A stretch of 64,000 bases of DNA from Tenacibaculum ovolyticum DSM 18103. GTDB lineage: Bacteria > Bacteroidota > Bacteroidia > Flavobacteriales > Flavobacteriaceae. The stretch's first letter is position 1. Each line of letters opens with the position of its first letter. Made by a program: the position numbers and the translations under genes. The stretch spans positions 402,439 to 466,438 of the forward strand of contig NZ_KE387163.1 in assembly GCF_000430545.1 (NCBI RefSeq). The letters run 5' to 3'. Shown one piece after another: positions 43,468-52,314 of the stretch. Below the pieces are notes generated by a model that was given only the letters and a program-made list of their open reading frames with translations, had not been told where the DNA came from and did no database searches.

Positions 43468-44754
43468 ATGAACTATTATAGTCTTAATAAAAAATCACCC
43501 AACGTAAGCTTCCAAGAGGCTGTAGTTAATGGGTTAGCACCAGATAGAGGTTTGTACTTCCCTGAAAACATTACACCATTACCTAAAGACTTCATTGATA
43601 ATATCGGAAACTATTCTAACGAAGAGATAGCTTATGAAGCTATTAAACAATTTGTAGGCGATGAAATTCCTACTGAAATATTAAAGAAAATTATTTCAGA
43701 AACCTTATCATTTGACTTTCCTGTTGTAGAAATAGAAGAAAATGTAAGTACTTTAGAACTCTTTCACGGCCCTACAATGGCTTTTAAAGATGTTGGTGCT
43801 CGATTTATGGCGCGTTGTTTAGGTTATTTTAACAGAAATAATGACAATGAAGTTACTGTATTAGTTGCCACTTCTGGAGATACAGGAGGAGCGGTAGCTG
43901 ATGGTTTTTTAGGTGTTAAAGGTGTAGATGTTGTTATTTTATATCCTAGTGGAAAAGTTAGTGATATACAAGAAAAACAATTAACTACACTCGGACAAAA
44001 CATTACCGCTTTAGAAGTAGATGGTGTTTTCGATGATTGTCAAGATATGGTTAAAACTGCATTTTTAGATAATGAAATCAACCCTATTTTAACTTCGGCC
44101 AACTCTATTAATGTAGCTCGTTGGTTACCACAAATGTTTTATTTTTTCTTTGCTTACAAACAAGTATACAAGCAACAAAAAGAAGTTGTTTTTTCAGTAC
44201 CAAGCGGAAATTTCGGAAATATCTGCGCAGGTATTATGGCACAAAAATTAGGTTTACCTGTCAAGCACTTTGTCGCTTCTACAAATATAAATGATACCGT
44301 ACCTAATTATTTGATAAATGGATTGTATGAACCAAAGCCTTCAAAAGCAACTATTTCAAATGCTATGGATGTAGGAAATCCAAGTAATTTTATACGTATT
44401 CAAGAATTATTTGCAAACAATATTGAAGCTTTAAAAAATACGTTCTCATCATTCTCTTTTACAGATAAAGAAACTCGTGAAGCTATGGAGTTAATTTATA
44501 AAAAAAATGGCTATGTTGCAGATCCACACGGAGCAGTAGGATATTTAGGTTCTAAAGAATACCAAAAAGAGAATCCTAATGATTTATGTATTTTTTTAGA
44601 AACTGCTCATCCTGTTAAGTTTTTAGATGTAGTTGAAAATACATTAAAAATTAAAGTAGCTATACCAGAACAAATTAAATCTATAATAAATAAAGAAAAA
44701 AGTGCTATTAAAATCAGTAATTACAATGATTTAAAAAACTATTTAAACTCATAA
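43468..44754 (+). CDS. thrC: Threonine synthase
   Basis: ThrC converts O-phosphohomoserine to threonine with PLP. The ATG at 43468 is chosen: it begins MNYYSLNKKSPNVSFQEAV, the usual start. An upstream in-frame start at 43432 adds 12 unconserved residues. The 428-residue protein has the PLP lysine in HGPTMAFKDVGARFMAR, the phosphate loop ATSGDTGGAVADGFLG and VFSVPSGNFGNICAG. A small hairpin CATTGC-taact-GCAATG (43430-43446) precedes the start. It ends 6 bp before a strong terminator. Confidence 0.95.
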   Translation: MNYYSLNKKSPNVSFQEAVVNGLAPDRGLYFPENITPLPKDFIDNIGNYSNEEIAYEAIKQFVGDEIPTEILKKIISETLSFDFPVVEIEENVSTLELFHGPTMAFKDVGARFMARCLGYFNRNNDNEVTVLVATSGDTGGAVADGFLGVKGVDVVILYPSGKVSDIQEKQLTTLGQNITALEVDGVFDDCQDMVKTAFLDNEINPILTSANSINVARWLPQMFYFFFAYKQVYKQQKEVVFSVPSGNFGNICAGIMAQKLGLPVKHFVASTNINDTVPNYLINGLYEPKPSKATISNAMDVGNPSNFIRIQELFANNIEALKNTFSSFSFTDKETREAMELIYKKNGYVADPHGAVGYLGSKEYQKENPNDLCIFLETAHPVKFLDVVENTLKIKVAIPEQIKSIINKEKSAIKISNYNDLKNYLNS

Positions 44755-44759
44755 AAAAA

Positions 44760-44797
44760 TATTAGCCACTTTTTAATGTGCTAAAAAGTGGCTAATA
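44760..44797 (+). terminator. Terminator of the thr operon
   Basis: TATTAGCCACTTTTTA (44760-44775) and TAAAAAGTGGCTAATA (44782-44797) form a 16-bp perfect stem with loop ATGTGC. It is shared with the convergent minus-strand gene ending at 44819. Confidence 0.8.
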
Positions 44798-44818
44798 CTC
44801 TAAAAAATTTTTATTAGG

Positions 44819-45244
44819 TTAATCTATTCTATTGATTTTCATTTTAATTGATGCAGATGTATTTGTATACTTATCAGAAAGGATAAGGATTTTATAATTC
44901 TCCAAATCAAGACTAAACTTATGTTTATATTTAATATCGGAACTGTAAAAACTATACATTTTCTCAATATCTTTTACTAAAATTCTTAAAGTGTATTGTA
45001 CATCAGAATAATAATTACGGTTCTCAACTTCTGGTGGTGCATCATACCCCCACTCTTCAATAAAATTTATTATTTCTATTTTTAGGCATTCATCTTTGCT
45101 TCTAACTACAGCTCTTTTATTACTAGATAATAAAAAAGTCTCTCCAAACTGAATTGGTAATTCTTTCACCTTTGTTTGTGCAATTACATTTACTTGCATT
45201 AATGAAATAACTATTAATAGAATTATTGTGCCTTTACTTATCAA
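44819..45244 (-). CDS. Exported protein of unknown function
   Basis: I do not recognise this 141-residue protein. It has a clear signal peptide (about residues 1-22, LLIVISLMQVNVIAQ) and a beta-rich mature part with CLKIEIINFIEEWGYDAPPEVENRN. The next gene upstream (45304-45969) encodes a membrane protein, 59 bp apart, so the two may be cotranscribed. Confidence 0.6.
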   Translation of the reverse strand: MISKGTIILLIVISLMQVNVIAQTKVKELPIQFGETFLLSSNKRAVVRSKDECLKIEIINFIEEWGYDAPPEVENRNYYSDVQYTLRILVKDIEKMYSFYSSDIKYKHKFSLDLENYKILILSDKYTNTSASIKMKINRID

Positions 45245-45303
45245 GATATCTTATTGTATAAAATTAAAGAATAACTTTTATGATTTTCTCCTTATTTCTT
45301 TGC

Positions 45304-45969
45304 TTACATTTTTATTGTTGAAAAATAAATATTTTTCTTGTATCCTTGGTTATATAAGGTATTGGTAATTTTAGAAAATTGCTTTTTATGAGTTTCGTTA
45401 AAAATAAAATATGTTGGAAATTTTTCTCCATCAATTGATAAAATTATAGGCACTATAGCTTCTTTAGTATCATTGATTTTTATTTTATCCATTACCGAAT
45501 ACGTAAACTCTTTGTCTTGTATTTTACATATTTTATCTATGTCACTTATAAGCATTATAGCATCAATTCTAATTTTCCCCGTTACATTTATTTTATCTAT
45601 TTGTAAACCAGAAACTTTATTTATGTTTGAATTATAAAAAATATTTTCATCAAATTTTAAATCTTCGTATTCAAAAAATAAACCTTCCTCAAGTTGAGTG
45701 GATATTTTTTTTCCATAAAGGTATTTTTTCACTAAAATAAAAGGTGTTATTATTATAAAAACAATAACTGCTAACACAAATCCAATAATAGATGAAATAA
45801 TCGCTTTACCACTAACAGAACTTTTAAAGAATAATTCCCAATATTCTCCTATAGTATTTGTCTTAAAACAATATGATATTATTTTAATCAAATTTCCTGA
45901 ATTAATAAAAAAGTTAATTATTAATATTATAATTCCAACTCCTAGCAATATTATCCTTAATCCATCCAT
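45304..45969 (-). CDS. Two-helix membrane protein of unknown function
   Basis: This 221-residue protein has two N-terminal hydrophobic helices (about residues 5-22 and 53-82) and then a soluble domain of about 130 residues without recognisable motifs (INVTGKIRIDAIMLISDID, KEAIVPIILSIDGEKFPTYFIF). No function can be assigned. Confidence 0.6.
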   Translation of the reverse strand: MDGLRIILLGVGIIILIINFFINSGNLIKIISYCFKTNTIGEYWELFFKSSVSGKAIISSIIGFVLAVIVFIIITPFILVKKYLYGKKISTQLEEGLFFEYEDLKFDENIFYNSNINKVSGLQIDKINVTGKIRIDAIMLISDIDKICKIQDKEFTYSVMDKIKINDTKEAIVPIILSIDGEKFPTYFIFNETHKKQFSKITNTLYNQGYKKNIYFSTIKM

Positions 45970-46076
45970 ATTGTTAATTCTTTTCCTTTTTTTTTGTTTT
46001 TGCTTAATTTAAAATAAAGAAATATCATTTTTAGTAACTAAAACTCTAATTTTTCTTTACCATTTCGTAGTTAGTT

Positions 46077-46427
46077 CTAATGTCTATAGTCATAATCACA
46101 AAAAATAGCTAGTACTTTACGACTCTTATTTTCTTTTTCTAAATAGAGCATTGCTTCTTTTATGTGTTGTTCTACTCCCTCTGAATCAATAACGTCAAAT
46201 TCTAACGAAACATCAATCATCCCTGTATCTCCTATCGGCGTTATTTCTCCTATAGTAAGGTTCTTAATTTTGGCATTTTTCGCTACCTTTTTTGCTTCGC
46301 AATAACCATTAGATATTTTTTCGTGAACATCTTTCTTTATCTGATCTTTAAAAGTCATTTTTTTACCGCAAGAATTTGCGAACATTATAAATACCACAAT
46401 CATTAATGGATAAACTACCTTTTTCAT
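46077..46427 (-). CDS. Small lipoprotein of unknown function
   Basis: This 116-residue protein has a lipoprotein signal ending at Cys20 (FANSC) and a mature domain with an alternating polar/hydrophobic pattern (IDVSLEFDVIDSEGVEQHIKEAMLYLEK). A long palindrome lies upstream of its start (46519-46537). Family unknown. Confidence 0.6.
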   Translation of the reverse strand: MKKVVYPLMIVVFIMFANSCGKKMTFKDQIKKDVHEKISNGYCEAKKVAKNAKIKNLTIGEITPIGDTGMIDVSLEFDVIDSEGVEQHIKEAMLYLEKENKSRKVLAIFCDYDYRH

Positions 46428-46518
46428 TTCTTATTTATTTTTATTCAATTCCCAGAAAACTATTTTCTTTCTATTTTTTTTACATTGTATAAGCACTAAA
46501 GTAGTTAAAAAAATTAAT

Positions 46519-46537
46519 TCATGATAAATTATCATGA
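46519..46537. promoter_or_regulatory. 19-bp perfect palindrome in the 46428-46739 gap
   Basis: TCATGATAA-A-TTATCATGA is symmetrical over 19 bp and lies 92-110 bp upstream of the small lipoprotein gene. It contains TGAT-N5-ATCA, one base wider than the TGAT-N4-ATCA boxes at the nos and nap promoters, so it is probably a site for a different regulator. Apart from this and a terminator, I see nothing in the 312-bp gap. Confidence 0.45.
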
Positions 46538-46667
46538 GGACTGTATAAAATTATTAGAATAAACAAAAACAACTAAAAACATTATTATAACAGTTTAAAT
46601 ACAATCACCACTTGTTACTAATAGCACACTCATAATAGTATATACTATTTATATGCTTGATAAATAA

Positions 46668-46688
46668 AAAAGCCCCAAAAGGGCTTTT
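46668..46688 (-). terminator. Terminator after the serine hydrolase gene
   Basis: AAAAGCCC (46668-46675) pairs with GGGCTTTT (46681-46688), loop CAAAA. On the minus strand it is followed by TTTTTATTTA, downstream of the stop at 46740. Confidence 0.8.
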
Positions 46689-46739
46689 AATTTCTGTTTT
46701 TCTAAATTAATACAACCATTACTTTATTAACCTTTATTT

Positions 46740-47807
46740 TTAATTAACTACTTCATTAAATTTCTCCCAAAAAATAGTATCGAAGGAAGACAGCGCAAAA
46801 TTATTTCCAGATCCTGTTGCCTCTCCCATTCTAATAATTACGATATTCTTACTAGGTATGATGTAAATGCGTTGACCATCTTTCCCCATAGCTGCAATCA
46901 TATCTTTGGGAGCATTAAAAACCAGTTCGCCTGTAAACTTTGTTTGAGAAGATGGTAACATATATTCGTTTTTTCCGTTTAGCCACCATAAATACCCATA
47001 AGATGGATTAATGTTTTGAGATGTTGTTGTACTTTCTATAAAGAAGTTTTCGTTAACAATTTGCTTTCCGTCCCATTTTCCATTTTGAGAAGCTAATAAA
47101 CCAAACCTAGCCATACTCCTTGCATCGCTATTATAAATACGATAGATAAAACCATTATTCCAAGATCCTGTCATACCTATTTTGTTACGTAATTCATTAT
47201 TAAAATAATTTTCAAAATCTGTAGTACTTGTCTTTTCAATAATATTCATCAATCGTTGAAATACATTAGCATATGCCCACCTTGTTCCTGCATTAGCTAG
47301 ATAAGTTAAATTAGATTTAACAACTAACTGTGATTCATCATTTAGTCCTGATGTCATCGATAGTAAATTTTTTATTGTAATTAAATTTTCTTGTTGAGTT
47401 GTTGTGTTCGTCCATCCGTCACCTAGGTATTCTGATACTTTATCTTCAATATTAATTAATCCATTTTTTTGAGCAATACCCGTAGTTGCTGTAACCAAAG
47501 TTTTTCCTGCGCTGTTCCATTGCCAAGTATCATTAACTGTATGTCCATTATAATATTCTTCTACCACAATTTTGCCTTCAACCAATACCATAAAAGATTT
47601 CGTATTCTCATTAATAAGAAAACGCTCTAATTCTTCCAACTTATTCAAGTTCCAATTTAACTTATTGGGTAGTGTAGTTTCCCAATCAGTCGTATTATTT
47701 GGCGGAAAATAAAAAGCTTCTTCTAGTGAATCCAATTTGATTGATTCATCAGACTGACAACCTAAAACTGTAAAGAAAATAAATATTACAAATAATCTAT
47801 AAACCAT
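46740..47807 (-). CDS. Serine hydrolase, class C beta-lactamase family (lipoprotein)
   Basis: This 355-residue protein has a lipobox (VLGC, Cys17) and the beta-lactamase-fold serine hydrolase core. The catalytic SxxK is Ser99-Lys102 (WNSAGKTLV), with Tyr179 in WAYANVF as the YxN-type motif and SYGYLWWLNGKNEYM in the third region. Members include esterases and D-amino-acid peptidases as well as lactamases. The YAN in place of the usual YSN fits esterase-like members. The substrate is unknown. Confidence 0.87.
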   Translation of the reverse strand: MVYRLFVIFIFFTVLGCQSDESIKLDSLEEAFYFPPNNTTDWETTLPNKLNWNLNKLEELERFLINENTKSFMVLVEGKIVVEEYYNGHTVNDTWQWNSAGKTLVTATTGIAQKNGLINIEDKVSEYLGDGWTNTTTQQENLITIKNLLSMTSGLNDESQLVVKSNLTYLANAGTRWAYANVFQRLMNIIEKTSTTDFENYFNNELRNKIGMTGSWNNGFIYRIYNSDARSMARFGLLASQNGKWDGKQIVNENFFIESTTTSQNINPSYGYLWWLNGKNEYMLPSSQTKFTGELVFNAPKDMIAAMGKDGQRIYIIPSKNIVIIRMGEATGSGNNFALSSFDTIFWEKFNEVVN

Positions 47808-48068
47808 AATTGTTTTTATTTTTTGACACTATTTATTAAAAAAGGTTTAATCTAATTAATTAGATACTTTATCAAAAAAGTAGATTAGTCTAAATATACT
47901 TTTATAAGCACACTTTCTTTTGTTTTTTTTTAGAAAAAAATGAATGGAAAGCATATCTTTTATTTAAAATAATTAAAAACATAGAAAATTAAATATTACA
48001 GACAATAAAAAGGCACCAGATAGTATGTTTTTATTATAACTTTGCTTTTTATAAAACCTTTAAATAAA

Positions 48069-48533
48069 ATGTTTTCAACTTTATTAACTCTGCATTCTAT
48101 AACTCGCTGGATTGTATTAGTTTTTTTGCTCTTTTCTATTTATCGGGCACTAGTTGGTTACATAACTAATAAAGCTTTTTCAAAAACAGACAATGCTTTT
48201 CGGCATTGGACAACTACTTTTGCCCATATTCAATTAATGATTGGTATGACCCTTTACACTCAAAGCGCTATTATAAAATACTTTTGGTCAAATACTAAAT
48301 TAGCTATAAAAAACTTAGAATTAACATTTTACAGTTTAATACATATTGTTTTGATGACAACTGCCATAGTATTATTAACAATTGGCTCTGCCATAACAAA
48401 AAAACAAACAAGTGATAAAGATAAATTTAAAACAATGTTAGTGTGGTTTTCCATTGTACTAATTATTATTTTTATTGCAATTCCTTGGCCATTTTCTCCA
48501 TTATCAAGCAGACCTAATTTTAGAGCATTTTAA
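48069..48533 (+). CDS. Four-helix membrane protein (cytochrome b-like, unassigned)
   Basis: The ATG at 48069 (MFSTLLTLHSITRWIVL) is chosen over a non-ATG start at 48042. The 154-residue protein has four hydrophobic helices and conserved-looking His residues near them (LHSITRW, FRHWTTTFAHIQ, LIHIVLM). That pattern suggests a small haem-b or quinone protein, but it has no signature I can name. A strong terminator follows. Confidence 0.65.
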   Translation: MFSTLLTLHSITRWIVLVFLLFSIYRALVGYITNKAFSKTDNAFRHWTTTFAHIQLMIGMTLYTQSAIIKYFWSNTKLAIKNLELTFYSLIHIVLMTTAIVLLTIGSAITKKQTSDKDKFKTMLVWFSIVLIIIFIAIPWPFSPLSSRPNFRAF

Positions 48534-48562
48534 TTTTGAAAATACTTTATTATTTTCTTAAT

Positions 48563-48592
48563 TTATTTTATGTTTTGTATAACATAAAATAA
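48563..48592 (+). terminator. Terminator after the four-helix protein gene
   Basis: TTATTTTATGTT (48563-48574) pairs with AACATAAAATAA (48581-48592), then C and a run of eight T. Confidence 0.8.
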
Positions 48593-48917
48593 CTTTTTTT
48601 TAACTATTTTCGACTTATGAACACATATTTATTCACTTCAAACAAATTAAATCTTAGTATTAAAAGTTTACTTATATTTATTTAAAAATACTCCTTTATT
48701 ATTGCTAATAAAGATAATAACATACAAATTAATCAGAAGCGTAAAATTTAAAATAGTTAAAGACGACAAAATTAATTTTAATAAAAATTACAACAAAATA
48801 ATAGAACTAAAAGAAATAGTTATGCTATAAAATATTTAATGTATTTTAAACATAAGACTTATAAAATCGTAACAATTCATATATAAAACTTTTATTTAAT
48901 AAACTCACTTAAAAATT
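48593..48917. other. AT-rich gap with no supported gene
   Basis: This stretch is very AT-rich with repeated ATAAAA and TTAAAA motifs. I see no ORF with a plausible protein, no RNA fold and no clear operator. It must hold the promoter of the following arginase-family gene. Confidence 0.5.
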
Positions 48918-49916
48918 ATGTTACAATTATTTTCTCAAAAAAACATTACAGATTTTGTAAATCCCCGAGAAGGAGAAACAAAACTAGGTGAACATGCACA
49001 AACCATTTTATCAATTGAAAAGCTTACAGATTCTAAAGCTAAGTTTGTTATTATTGGTGTTCCTGAAGATATTGGTGTAAGAATGAATTATGGTAATGGT
49101 GGTGCACATACTGCTTTTACACCTGCTTTAAAAGCATTTTTAAATACACAAGAAAATCAATTTATAAGCGGAAAAGATATTCTTATTTTAGGGTATTTAG
49201 ATTATTTAAAGGAAGCATTAAATTTTGATGGCTCAGATAGAGAAAAAGGAGATTTATTGGTGAAAATTATCGACAAAGAATTATCTGAAATTATTAAACT
49301 AATTATTAAAAGTAACAAAACTCCTATTATTATTGGTGGCGGACACAACAATTCTTACGGTAACTTAAAAGGATTATCAGAAGGTAAAAACAATCCTATT
49401 AACGTAATAAATTTAGATGCACACACCGATTTACGTCGTTTAGAAGAGCGTCATAGTGGTAATGGATTTTCTTACGCAATAGAACATAACTATTTAGATA
49501 AATATTTTATGTTTGGTTTACATGAAAATTACACCCCTCAATATGTTTTTGATATTATTCATAGTAATACAAATATAGATTATAATACCTATGAAGAATT
49601 AGAAGTATACAAATCAATTCCCTTTGAAAATGAATTGCTACGTGCTAAAAACTTTATTAAAGATAAATATTTTGGTATTGAAATTGATTTAGATTGTATT
49701 CAAAATTTTCCAAGTAGTGCAATGACTCCTAGTGGATTTACATCTCAACAAACAAGAGAGTTTGTTTATTATTTTGCTAAAAACATCAATGCTAGTTATA
49801 TTCATATATGTGAAGGTGCCCCGTCAGTAGTGCAAGATCCTACTGCTATAAACCAAGTTGGAAAATTTATTAGTTATTTAATTTCTGACTTTATAAAAGC
49901 AAAAAACAATATCTAA
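48918..49916 (+). CDS. Arginase-family hydrolase, formimidoylglutamase-like
   Basis: This 332-residue enzyme has the binuclear Mn site of the ureohydrolase family: GGGHNNSYG (about 141-149), NLDAHTDLR (about 161-169, DAHxD) and GIEIDLDCIQNFPSSAMTPSG (the DxD motif). Formimidoylglutamase (HutG) of histidine breakdown is the most likely member in Flavobacteriaceae. Arginase or agmatinase are not excluded. No hut genes are next to it here. An ABM-domain gene follows 52 bp later. Confidence 0.85.
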   Translation: MLQLFSQKNITDFVNPREGETKLGEHAQTILSIEKLTDSKAKFVIIGVPEDIGVRMNYGNGGAHTAFTPALKAFLNTQENQFISGKDILILGYLDYLKEALNFDGSDREKGDLLVKIIDKELSEIIKLIIKSNKTPIIIGGGHNNSYGNLKGLSEGKNNPINVINLDAHTDLRRLEERHSGNGFSYAIEHNYLDKYFMFGLHENYTPQYVFDIIHSNTNIDYNTYEELEVYKSIPFENELLRAKNFIKDKYFGIEIDLDCIQNFPSSAMTPSGFTSQQTREFVYYFAKNINASYIHICEGAPSVVQDPTAINQVGKFISYLISDFIKAKNNI

Positions 49917-49968
49917 TCTCATTTTTTAATTATACAACTCAATAAACTATATTTAATATTTAAATAAA

Positions 49969-50247
49969 ATGAAAAACATAATAGTAGCGCAAATAAGCGT
50001 TAAAAAAGAATTTAATACTGAATTTTTAGATTTTGCAGAAATAATGGTTGCTAAAAGTAATAATGAAGATGGTTGTATTACATACCGTTTAAATAAAGAT
50101 GTATATAATGATAGTGAATACATTTTTTACGAAGAGTATATAAATAAAGAAGCCATCGATTTTCATAATACATCTAGTCATTTTATTGATTTTATCAATA
50201 AAATTTCACCTATGCTTTTAAAAGAACCTATTATTAATATTTATTAA
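49969..50247 (+). CDS. Antibiotic biosynthesis monooxygenase (ABM) domain protein
   Basis: This 92-residue protein is a single ABM domain of the YgiN type (NIIVAQISVKKEFNTEFLDF, then NEDGCITYRLNKDVYNDSEYIFYEEYINKEAIDFH). Such proteins act on quinones or haem-like compounds or serve as small oxygenases. It follows the arginase-family gene and is followed by a strong terminator. Confidence 0.88.
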   Translation: MKNIIVAQISVKKEFNTEFLDFAEIMVAKSNNEDGCITYRLNKDVYNDSEYIFYEEYINKEAIDFHNTSSHFIDFINKISPMLLKEPIINIY

Positions 50248-50252
50248 CTTAT

Positions 50253-50284
50253 AAACAGCGATTAACATATATTGATCGCTGTTT
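50253..50284 (+). terminator. Terminator after the ABM gene
   Basis: AAACAGCGAT (50253-50262) and ATCGCTGTTT (50275-50284), a 10-bp stem followed by more T. It also faces the convergent LytTR gene ending at 50309. Confidence 0.82.
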
Positions 50285-50308
50285 TTTTTAACTTAATGTA
50301 TTTAACCA

Positions 50309-51064
50309 TTAATCAATCCAGTTTTTAAATTCTTTTACACGCTCTCTACTTACTATTATTTCAGTTTCTGTATAAGTGTGTAGTATTATTTTTAAACGAG
50401 AATTTGTATATGAAATAATGTCTTTTATAGCATTTATATGAACGATAAAAGTTCTATTAACACGAAAAAAATGTTCAGGATTTAATTGTTCTTGCCAATG
50501 CTCAAGAGAATGATCTATTAAATAATTTCTATTAGCGTTCGTATGAATGTAAGTTGATTTGTTTTCAGAATAAAAGCATTCAATTTCATCAACATGTATA
50601 ATCTTTATATGTTGACCAACCTTAATTGTAAAACGCTTTTTAAACTTTCTATCAACTGGGTTAATTAATAACTTTCTAATATCATCAATATTAACCTGTA
50701 CATCAGATTGTTTTATCTGGTTTTCTTTAAACTTATCTACAGCAACCTTTAACTCGTCTTCATCAAGTGGTTTTAATAGATAGTCAATTGAATTTAATTT
50801 AAATGCTTTTAATGCGTATTCATCGTAAGCTGTTGTAAAAATAATGGCTGATTTCACTTCTATTTCTTCAAATATTTCAAATGATAATCCGTCAGATAAC
50901 TGAATGTCTAAAAATATTAAATCTGGATGTTTGTTGTCTTGAAACCAATTAATAGATTCTTCAACAGAATGTAACATTGTTTGCACTTCTATATTTAATC
51001 CAGAAAGCATTCTACTTAAGCGTCTTGCTGCTGGTTTCTCGTCTTCAATAATAATAACATTCAT
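50309..51064 (-). CDS. LytR/AlgR-type response regulator (LytTR)
   Basis: This 251-residue regulator has a receiver (residues 1-118) with acids Glu7-Asp8, phospho-acceptor Asp53 (FLDIQLSDG) and a KPLDEDEL lysine. The LytTR DNA-binding domain (about 145-251) includes FTIKVGQHIKIIHVDEIECFYSENKSTYIHT and FFRVNRTFIVHINAI. It is the last gene of the operon led by the LytS-like kinase and the 2TM proteins, and would be that kinase's partner. Confidence 0.92.
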   Translation of the reverse strand: MNVIIIEDEKPAARRLSRMLSGLNIEVQTMLHSVEESINWFQDNKHPDLIFLDIQLSDGLSFEIFEEIEVKSAIIFTTAYDEYALKAFKLNSIDYLLKPLDEDELKVAVDKFKENQIKQSDVQVNIDDIRKLLINPVDRKFKKRFTIKVGQHIKIIHVDEIECFYSENKSTYIHTNANRNYLIDHSLEHWQEQLNPEHFFRVNRTFIVHINAIKDIISYTNSRLKIILHTYTETEIIVSRERVKEFKNWID

Positions 51065-51076
51065 ATGCTAACTAAA

Positions 51077-51403
51077 TTAATTCTTATCCATGTATTGTTT
51101 AACCTTACGCTCTTCCCAACTCTTGCTAAACAAATTTTCTTTACCAAATACATTAAATGCATGTATTAATAAACCTATTCCCCACCAAAAGAAAAAACGG
51201 TAATTGTCAATATCAAAAAAAGCTTCTTCAAATGAATCCCCGTATTTAATATCTTTATAAATTCTTCTTCCAATGAAAAACAAATTTACAAGTATATATA
51301 CAACTAAGTGTTTGTAAAACTTTTTAATTTCTGTAACTCTTTCTTGTGCTTTTAGATATCTTTCTGATTGATTATTTAACTCCATACTATTATTCTGTTT
51401 CAT
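51077..51403 (-). CDS. 2TM-domain protein 1
   Basis: This 108-residue protein has the 2TM domain: an amphipathic YLKAQERVTEIKKFYKHL segment, two transmembrane helices (about 32-50 and 69-87), and a closing FSKSWEERKVKQYMDKN. The ATG at 51403 overlaps the upstream gene by 14 nt; a start at 51385 (MELNNQ) avoids this. It is one of four single 2TM proteins in a row between the kinase and its regulator. Its function is unknown; the domain is small and membrane-bound with polar ends facing the cytoplasm. Confidence 0.85.
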   Translation of the reverse strand: MKQNNSMELNNQSERYLKAQERVTEIKKFYKHLVVYILVNLFFIGRRIYKDIKYGDSFEEAFFDIDNYRFFFWWGIGLLIHAFNVFGKENLFSKSWEERKVKQYMDKN

Positions 51404-51695
51404 TCATTAATTCTTCTACTTTCTGTTTTTCCCACTTCTCTATAAAAGTAACTTTATATTTAAAAGTATACAGACCATGTATTAAAAGCCCAAACGCCCA
51501 TAATAAACAGTTTACCCAAATATTAGTTCTTGCCCATTTTAATGTACCTGGATTATGAATATGGCTTTCGAAGAAATCAAATATTCTATTTGAAAAAAGT
51601 AATAAAACAATCATCATAATTGCAAAAACCTGAAGATGATTATAAAATTTCTTAATTCTTTTTACTCTTTTTTCAACTTGTGTATAATTTCCCAT
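51390..51695 (-). CDS. 2TM-domain protein 2
   Basis: This 101-residue paralogue has EKRVKRIKKFYNHLQVF, two helices (about 20-40 and 57-76) and a WEKQKVEELMNE end. It shows more divergence in the loop than its neighbours, with the WE-x-KKVE ending kept. Spacing to the previous gene is 2 bp. Confidence 0.83.
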   Translation of the reverse strand: MGNYTQVEKRVKRIKKFYNHLQVFAIMMIVLLLFSNRIFDFFESHIHNPGTLKWARTNIWVNCLLWAFGLLIHGLYTFKYKVTFIEKWEKQKVEELMNETE

Positions 51696-51697
51696 TA

Positions 51698-52018
51698 TTA
51701 AAATTTATTATCATCCATATACTTTTCAACTTGTTTTTTTTCCCATTCTTTGCCAAAAAACAAATTAGATCCAAAAACTCCTAACCAGTGAAAAAACACT
51801 CCTATTCCCCAAAACAACCAAGTTGAGTAGGTTCCGAAATGGGTTGCAGCTTCTTTAAAGCTTAGCTCATTGTCTTGGGTTAATCCAAAAATAATAACCC
51901 CAGAAATAAAAATATTTACAAGTATATAAATGGCTAAATGAATATAAAATCCTTTTATTTTTTCAACTCTTTTTTTTGCTAATAAATATTTATGCTCTTC
52001 TGTAAAATCTCTTTCCAT
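51698..52018 (-). CDS. 2TM-domain protein 3
   Basis: This 106-residue paralogue starts KYLLAKKRVEKIKGFYIHLAIYILVNIFISG, keeps WLFWGIGVFFHWLGVFG in the second helix region and ends EWEKKQVEKYMDD. The upstream gene stops 2 nt before its start. The acidic/basic ending is the conserved part of the family. Confidence 0.85.
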   Translation of the reverse strand: MERDFTEEHKYLLAKKRVEKIKGFYIHLAIYILVNIFISGVIIFGLTQDNELSFKEAATHFGTYSTWLFWGIGVFFHWLGVFGSNLFFGKEWEKKQVEKYMDDNKF

Positions 52019-52019
52019 T

Positions 52020-52313
52020 TTAGTTATTATTTTGTTCGTTCATTAATTCTTTAATCTTCTTTTCTTCCCAACTTTTTCCTAAACCGATCATTTTAAAACC
52101 AAAAACATTTAACCAGTGTGAAAAAAGTCCTATTCCCCAACCTACTACTGAAAACCAAAACCAATGAAAATGTGGCTCAAAATTTAAGTTTGTAAAAATA
52201 ATAATAGGTATAACTATACAGTAAATTGTTAAATGTGTGTAAAATCCTTTTATCTTCTTTACTCTTTTTTTTGCTAATTGATACGTATGTTCAGGAGTAT
52301 TATATTTTTCCAT
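52020..52313 (-). CDS. 2TM-domain protein 4
   Basis: The ATG at 52313 (MEKYNTPEHTYQ) is chosen because the kinase stop is at 52315-52317, giving 97 residues; starts at 52322 and 52337 overlap the kinase. It has YQLAKKRVKKIKGFYTHL, WFSVVGWGIGLFSHWLNVFG and GKSWEEKKIKELMNEQ. It closely resembles the C-terminal domain of the kinase just upstream, suggesting that the array grew by copying this domain. Confidence 0.83.
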   Translation of the reverse strand: MEKYNTPEHTYQLAKKRVKKIKGFYTHLTIYCIVIPIIIFTNLNFEPHFHWFWFSVVGWGIGLFSHWLNVFGFKMIGLGKSWEEKKIKELMNEQNNN

Positions 52314-52314
52314 T

